A stretch of DNA of 64,000 nucleotides from Lachnospiraceae bacterium Zagget3 (lineage in GTDB: Bacteria; Bacillota_A; Clostridia; Lachnospirales; Lachnospiraceae), in assembly GCA_001941025.1 (NCBI GenBank), contig MSHE01000015.1, forward strand, positions 73,040 through 137,039, written 5' to 3'. The notes beneath the pieces were generated by a model. That model was given only the letters and a program-made list of their open reading frames with translations. It was not told where the DNA came from and did not search any database. The position numbers and the translations under genes were made by a program. Within the stretch, counting starts at the first letter, position 1. Each line of letters starts with the position of its first letter. Below are positions 60,484 through 64,000 of this stretch, piece after piece.

Positions 60484-60515
60484 ATTCCCGCATCGCGCAT
60501 GATGCGGGAATTTTT
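60484..60515. terminator. Terminator between the MFS and Cys-rich genes
   Basis: ATTCCCGCATC at 60484-60494 pairs perfectly with GATGCGGGAAT at 60501-60511 around GCGCAT, followed by T-run TTTTT. It probably serves both converging genes. Confidence 0.85.
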
Positions 60516-60526
60516 ACGTTGTCGTC

Positions 60527-60796
60527 TTATTCTGCATCCGATGTGTCTATTGCCTTGCGGATCTCGTCGAACCGCGCGTTGACCGCGTCATAGTTTTCCC
60601 GCTTGTGCGGATACAGGCATCCGCTGCAGTCCTTGATTCCGTTCTCCAGCCGGACAAAATCCCCACCGCACGCGTCCCCGAGCACATACAGGGGACAGTA
60701 GCAGAACAGACAGTTGAAATTGTCCGGATCCGCCCCCTCATGGCAGGGGAAATATTCACAGTTCTTGTGAGAAAAGTAGGCATATTCTTTTTCCAT
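60527..60796 (-). CDS. Cysteine-rich small-domain protein
   Basis: An 89-residue protein with eight cysteines (13, 18, 29, 32, 34, 43, 57 and 60), including CLFCYC and CSGC, matching the cysteine-rich small domain family predicted to bind metal or an Fe-S cluster. The opening YFSHKNCEYFPCHEG is typical. The function is unknown, although relatives often occur near cobalamin genes. The ATG follows GAAAGGAAACGAAA. It begins 18 bases after the lipoprotein gene, so it is the last gene of this minus-strand operon. Confidence 0.85.
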   Translation of the reverse strand: MEKEYAYFSHKNCEYFPCHEGADPDNFNCLFCYCPLYVLGDACGGDFVRLENGIKDCSGCLYPHKRENYDAVNARFDEIRKAIDTSDAE

Positions 60797-60814
60797 TTTC
60801 GTTTCCTTTCTACA

Positions 60815-62452
60815 TTAGCTTCTTTCCTGCGGCGCGCCGTTCTGCGGTTCAAGAGGCGTATCCGCGTCGGGGCCCGCATTCGCGCCAGCATCTCCGCCAG
60901 CGTCAGGGGGTGTGCCTGCGTCAGCATCTCCGCCGATGTCAGGGGGCTCGTCCGCGCCGGCGTCATCGGGCCTCTCTGTACCAGCGTCATCGGGCCTTTC
61001 TGTGCCTGCGTCAGCAGGCTTCTCCGTGCCTGCATCCGCGGGCGCATCCGTGTCGGCATCTGGAGCCGCGCCTGCGCTTGTGCTCGCGCCGCCCCGGGCA
61101 CCGGGGTTCGTGCCGCCCCGCCCGCCTGCGCCGGACCGCGTGCCGGAACCGGAGCCGGCCTCTTCCGTCGTGATGGTGGTGGAGGTTTCATCCTGCGTGA
61201 ACGTAACCGCCTTGCCGCCCGCCGTTACGGTGTAGTCCTCGCCCGTCTGCAGATCGGGGGAGGAGAATACGATGGACGAAAAACTCTTTGCCGACGTGTG
61301 CGAAAACAGCTCGTTTCCGTCGGCGTCTTTGATCACGATCTCCGTGCCCGCTTCCTGCGCGCTCATCTTTACCCGGAACGAATCCTGCGTGGAGGAACTC
61401 CCGAAGGTCTCCGCCATCCCGGATGCGCCGATGGCCAGTACGGTGCCGCCGTGGACCTCACAGGCGCCTCCGTTTTCCATGCCGGAATCAATCGCTCCGT
61501 TCGCGCTGCTCGTCGGGCCGTCCACGACAATGTACCCGCCGTTTACGATCAGGTCGCCGTTGGAGTCCAGTCCGTCCCCGCCGGCATTGACATAGATCTC
61601 CCCGTCGTCGATGATCAGCTCCGGCGTCTCTTCCGTGGTATTTGCCGAAGTGGCCCCGCGTCCGCCGAAGCCGAAGTTGTTCTGTCCGCCGTAGGCGTTG
61701 ATGCCGTCGTCGGAAGAAGTGATGTCAAACGTCCCTCCTTTGATGTGGATCCGGTTGCCCTCGATTCCCTCATAGGAGTCGGTGACCGTCAGGCTGCCGC
61801 CCTTGATCGTGAGTTCCTCGTTCGCGTGGATCCCGTCATCTGCCGCGCTGATCACGAGGTCGCCGCTCTCGATCGTCACGTCATCGTTCGCGTGGATCCC
61901 GTCGTTTAAGTAGCCGTTTACGGTGAGGGACCCGTCGCCCGTGATCGTCAGGTCATCCCGCGTAAACAGGGCACCGCCGGAGGCGTCGTCCTCGGCCCGC
62001 TCCGGCAGGGAGGTGCCGCTTTGGAGCAGGTTGTCGCTTCCCTCCGCGAGCTCCAGGATCACTTCGTCCGCCTGCTCCACATGGAGCGCGTTCTCGCTTT
62101 CGTTCGTAAGGGAGACGCCATCAAAGATAAGCGTGACGGCCCCCTCGTCGGAGCTCTCCACATAGAGCTGGACATCGCTTGCCGTCCCGGAGATCGTGTA
62201 CGTTCCCGCCTTTGTGATCTGCACCTGGTTGCCCTTCACCTTGGCACCCTTGCCGGAGACGTCGGCGCCGTTCTCCGAGAGCGTGATCACGGCCTCCGCG
62301 GAACCGCTTTCGGACACAGTGGCATCGTCGGATTCGGATACAGTGGCATCGTCGGATTCGGACGCGGAATTGACTTCGATTTGATTGTACTCGCACCCGG
62401 ACACGGCAAGGAGCGCCGCGCCCAGCAGGCACAGGAGAACTGTTTTCCGCAT
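60815..62452 (-). CDS. Carbohydrate-binding beta-helix lipoprotein (DUF4353-like)
   Basis: A 545-residue lipoprotein with lipobox AVSGC and lipidated Cys20. A short linker repeats SESDDATV twice. About 45-390 are beta-helix-like repeats with TGDGSLTVNGYLNDGIHANDDVTI and IKGGTFDITSSDDGINAYGG patterns, as in the Cthe_2159-type polysaccharide-binding family. About 450-545 is a low-complexity tail rich in Ala, Asp, Gly and Pro (DAGTERPD units). It is likely on the outer face of the membrane and may bind acidic polysaccharide. Its ATG overlaps the DUF4956 stop (TAATG), so the two are coupled. Confidence 0.85.
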   Translation of the reverse strand: MRKTVLLCLLGAALLAVSGCEYNQIEVNSASESDDATVSESDDATVSESGSAEAVITLSENGADVSGKGAKVKGNQVQITKAGTYTISGTASDVQLYVESSDEGAVTLIFDGVSLTNESENALHVEQADEVILELAEGSDNLLQSGTSLPERAEDDASGGALFTRDDLTITGDGSLTVNGYLNDGIHANDDVTIESGDLVISAADDGIHANEELTIKGGSLTVTDSYEGIEGNRIHIKGGTFDITSSDDGINAYGGQNNFGFGGRGATSANTTEETPELIIDDGEIYVNAGGDGLDSNGDLIVNGGYIVVDGPTSSANGAIDSGMENGGACEVHGGTVLAIGASGMAETFGSSSTQDSFRVKMSAQEAGTEIVIKDADGNELFSHTSAKSFSSIVFSSPDLQTGEDYTVTAGGKAVTFTQDETSTTITTEEAGSGSGTRSGAGGRGGTNPGARGGASTSAGAAPDADTDAPADAGTEKPADAGTERPDDAGTERPDDAGADEPPDIGGDADAGTPPDAGGDAGANAGPDADTPLEPQNGAPQERS

Positions 62453-63114
62453 TACATCTGCTCCCTTTCTTCGGGCATGCCCACCGTGACGTTTAAGTTG
62501 CCGTTGCGCGTGCGCAGTTCATCGATAAAGGCCTTGCGCACCTCATTGTCCTGAAACGTCGCCAGATAGGTCAGCTCATAGAGCGTGCCCATGTTGGTGG
62601 TGCGGACCCGTTTCAACTCATGGTCCTTGGTATACGTGTCAAAGACCTCGTCAAAAAGCCCCTCGTAGTTTAAGTTTTCCGGGACGGTGATCTTCACCTG
62701 CTTTTGCTCTTCGTTGGAGCCGCCGAACCGGGCAGCGGTCAGGATGATCGTGGCGACCGCGGAGATCACGAAGAAGAGGGCCGCGATTCCGACATAACCG
62801 AGTCCCAGGGAAAGGCCCATAGCCACGGCGACAAAGATCGCCGCGATCTCGCGCGCGGTCCCCGGCACGCTCCGGAAACGTACGAGGGCAAAGGCGCCTG
62901 CCACCGCCACACCGGTGCCGATGTTGCCGTTGATCAGGAGGATCACCAGCGCCACGACCATGGGCAGAAGGGAGAGCGCCAGAGCAAAGCTGGAGCTGTG
63001 TTTGCTTCGGAAGAGGAAGACGAAGGCGGACAGGATTCCCAGCCCCAGTGCTTCCGCAAGGCAGATGATAAGAGAGCTTAACGTGATGGATGTTTCAAAG
63101 ATGTTGATCAGCAT
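62452..63114 (-). CDS. DUF4956-family membrane protein
   Basis: A 220-residue protein with about four membrane segments in the first 130 residues (including LIICLAEALGLGILSAFVFLF and ALALSLLPMVVALVILLI) and a soluble C-terminal domain of about 85 residues (VKITVPENLNYEGLFDEVFDTYTKDHELKRV). VRFRSVPGTAREIAAIF is the family signature. These proteins occur next to VTC-type polyphosphate polymerases and CotH or beta-helix surface proteins. Their function is not established. It overlaps the VTC gene by 7 bases and the lipoprotein gene by 1. Confidence 0.9.
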   Translation of the reverse strand: MLINIFETSITLSSLIICLAEALGLGILSAFVFLFRSKHSSSFALALSLLPMVVALVILLINGNIGTGVAVAGAFALVRFRSVPGTAREIAAIFVAVAMGLSLGLGYVGIAALFFVISAVATIILTAARFGGSNEEQKQVKITVPENLNYEGLFDEVFDTYTKDHELKRVRTTNMGTLYELTYLATFQDNEVRKAFIDELRTRNGNLNVTVGMPEEREQM

Positions 63115-63902
63115 AGCGTGTCAGTCCTTTCTATTATAGTGGGCAGAATAAAACGTTGATAGCAGACTCCGTATTTGGAAAAGCCGGTCCGGTAGATCCC
63201 TTCGTCGCTCAAGAAGCGGCACAGCCACAGGGGCAGCGTGTCCGGCGTTTTTACTTCCATGATGATGGAACCCTCGGGCAGGAGCAGCGTATCGCCGGCG
63301 CCCTCCGCGGGGTCCGCCTGCCCGGCGGCACCGTCATACGCAGGAGCCGACCGATCCGCGCCGTCGTCCGTGAGACGCAGGCGGTCCGTCCGCCACCGCA
63401 CGTTGCGGTCGAACGTGATCCGCAGGAGCGGCTCGGTCACGCCCTCATAGGGTTCTCTGTCATACTGGATCAGTACTTTGGGGACGGGGTGGGTGCGGCC
63501 CAGAAACCAGCGGATTTCCCTGGTGATCTGTTCGTTTTCGTCGGGATCGTATTCGCCGGAGAGAAACGCCGGCACCGAGGAGAGGGGCAGGTCCACCCGC
63601 CGTTTGTAAGTGATCCCCTTGAATTTTTTCTTGATCTCCGCGAAGACGGGCGTGTCCGCCCGCGGGGCCCCGTAGCTGCGGAGCCGGAACTTTTCTTTAT
63701 AGCGCGGATGATCCATGCAGGCCCGGATGATCGCGTAGTCGTCGGTGTCGTAATACAGGCTGCGCACCTCGTACCTTCCGTAAGGATCCGGTTCCATGTG
63801 TTCGGAAAGCAGCGGCAGGAGACGGGTGTATTGCTCCTCGTTCAGGAGAAACTTGATCTCATGCCGCTGCATGTTGTATTTTATTTTTTCCAGACCGATC
63901 AC
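63108..63902 (-). CDS. VTC-domain polyphosphate polymerase-like protein
   Basis: A 264-residue protein with a VTC domain, related to the catalytic core of the yeast vacuolar polyphosphate polymerase Vtc4, a triphosphate-tunnel enzyme. Basic and acidic tunnel strands are visible: MQRHEIKFLL, YEVRSLYYDTDDY, YKEKFRLRSYG, FAEIKKKFKG, and SIIMEVKTPDTLPLWL. It may polymerise phosphate from ATP or modify a surface molecule. The GTG at 63902 is adjacent to its GGGGAGG; an ATG at 63872 (MQRHEI) matches relatives but lacks a close ribosome site, so the start is uncertain. It is the first gene of the operon. Confidence 0.85.
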   Translation of the reverse strand: MIGLEKIKYNMQRHEIKFLLNEEQYTRLLPLLSEHMEPDPYGRYEVRSLYYDTDDYAIIRACMDHPRYKEKFRLRSYGAPRADTPVFAEIKKKFKGITYKRRVDLPLSSVPAFLSGEYDPDENEQITREIRWFLGRTHPVPKVLIQYDREPYEGVTEPLLRITFDRNVRWRTDRLRLTDDGADRSAPAYDGAAGQADPAEGAGDTLLLPEGSIIMEVKTPDTLPLWLCRFLSDEGIYRTGFSKYGVCYQRFILPTIIERTDTLC

Positions 63903-63931
63903 CTCCCCGCGGAATTTCGCATTGTAAAGTT

Positions 63932-63961
63932 ATTATCTGCCCCATGTATAAGGTTTGTCAA
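63932..63961 (-). promoter_or_regulatory. Promoter of the VTC/DUF4956/lipoprotein operon
   Basis: On the minus strand, TTGACA (63956-63961) and GATAAT (63932-63937) are spaced 18 bases, 30 bases before the first possible start codon. No gene is seen from 63903 to the window end. Confidence 0.6.
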
Positions 63962-64000
63962 TTGAAGTGCCGCATGTGATGAAGTAAACTTATTGTCAGT

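Overview
This window looks like chromosomal DNA of a strictly anaerobic Firmicute, most likely a Clostridia/Lachnospiraceae-type bacterium with moderately high GC. The evidence is the gene order tig-clpP-clpX-lon-engB, the truA-rplM-rpsI block next to a fused ECF ATPase, a class III (anaerobic) ribonucleotide reductase, ferrous-iron Feo uptake, a TatD-linked radical SAM protein, AGGAGG-type ribosome binding sites, and sigma-A-like promoters that are AT-rich islands in GC-rich DNA. I see no phage, transposase or CRISPR array. The species assignment is inference.

Layout. 1-4827: a signalling and surface module: end of a PP2C phosphatase, a membrane Ser/Thr kinase without PASTA domains, a small membrane protein, and a secreted Ig-like protein with a long Glu/Pro stalk. 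The reading frames overlap. 4885-7116: a GH36 alpha-galactosidase whose promoter sits so close to the ATG that the mRNA may be leaderless. 7122-10100: nrdD-nrdG behind two NrdR-type boxes 32 bp apart. 10315-20949: one gene for a surface protein of about 3,544 residues with 22 Cna-B domains, mostly an alternating two-domain repeat of 564-591 bp, and a degenerate sortase-like tail. 20987-24150: tRNA-Leu, a small unknown protein, CYTH, DJ-1/PfpI, and a two-component system. 24351-29039: iron alcohol dehydrogenase, then a cobalamin riboswitch with its own terminator controlling a BtuFCD-type B12 importer.

29193-35470: protein quality control (trigger factor, ClpP, ClpX, Lon) and the ribosome-assembly GTPase EngB, overlapping a Zn/Mn ABC transporter (35460-38291). 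That transporter operon contains a 134-bp inverted-repeat element between its binding-protein and ATPase genes. 38306-43653: Nudix hydrolase, TrkA-TrkH potassium uptake, pyridoxamine kinase, and a radical SAM protein. 43740-47002: feoA-feoA-feoB plus a Cys-rich Feo-associated protein, starting with a promoter and a palindromic operator candidate. 46941-49813: Ppk1 polyphosphate kinase, tRNA-Gly and an unknown protein. 50051-56089: VanW-family wall protein, fused EcfA1-EcfA2, EcfT, TruA, L13 and S9. 56122-57432: ThiC with no room for a TPP riboswitch. 57669-60463: YbjQ-type protein, NYN/LOTUS RNA-binding protein and a DHA2 exporter. 60527-63902, on the minus strand: VTC-type polyphosphate polymerase, DUF4956 membrane protein, a beta-helix lipoprotein and a Cys-rich protein.

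The least explained elements are the giant adhesin with its altered anchor motif, the hairpin sequence shared by the leaders at 44226 and 57613, the inverted-repeat element at 36456, and the kinase/stalk-protein module at the left edge. I found no clear evidence of an entirely new multi-gene system. These four are the candidates I would follow.
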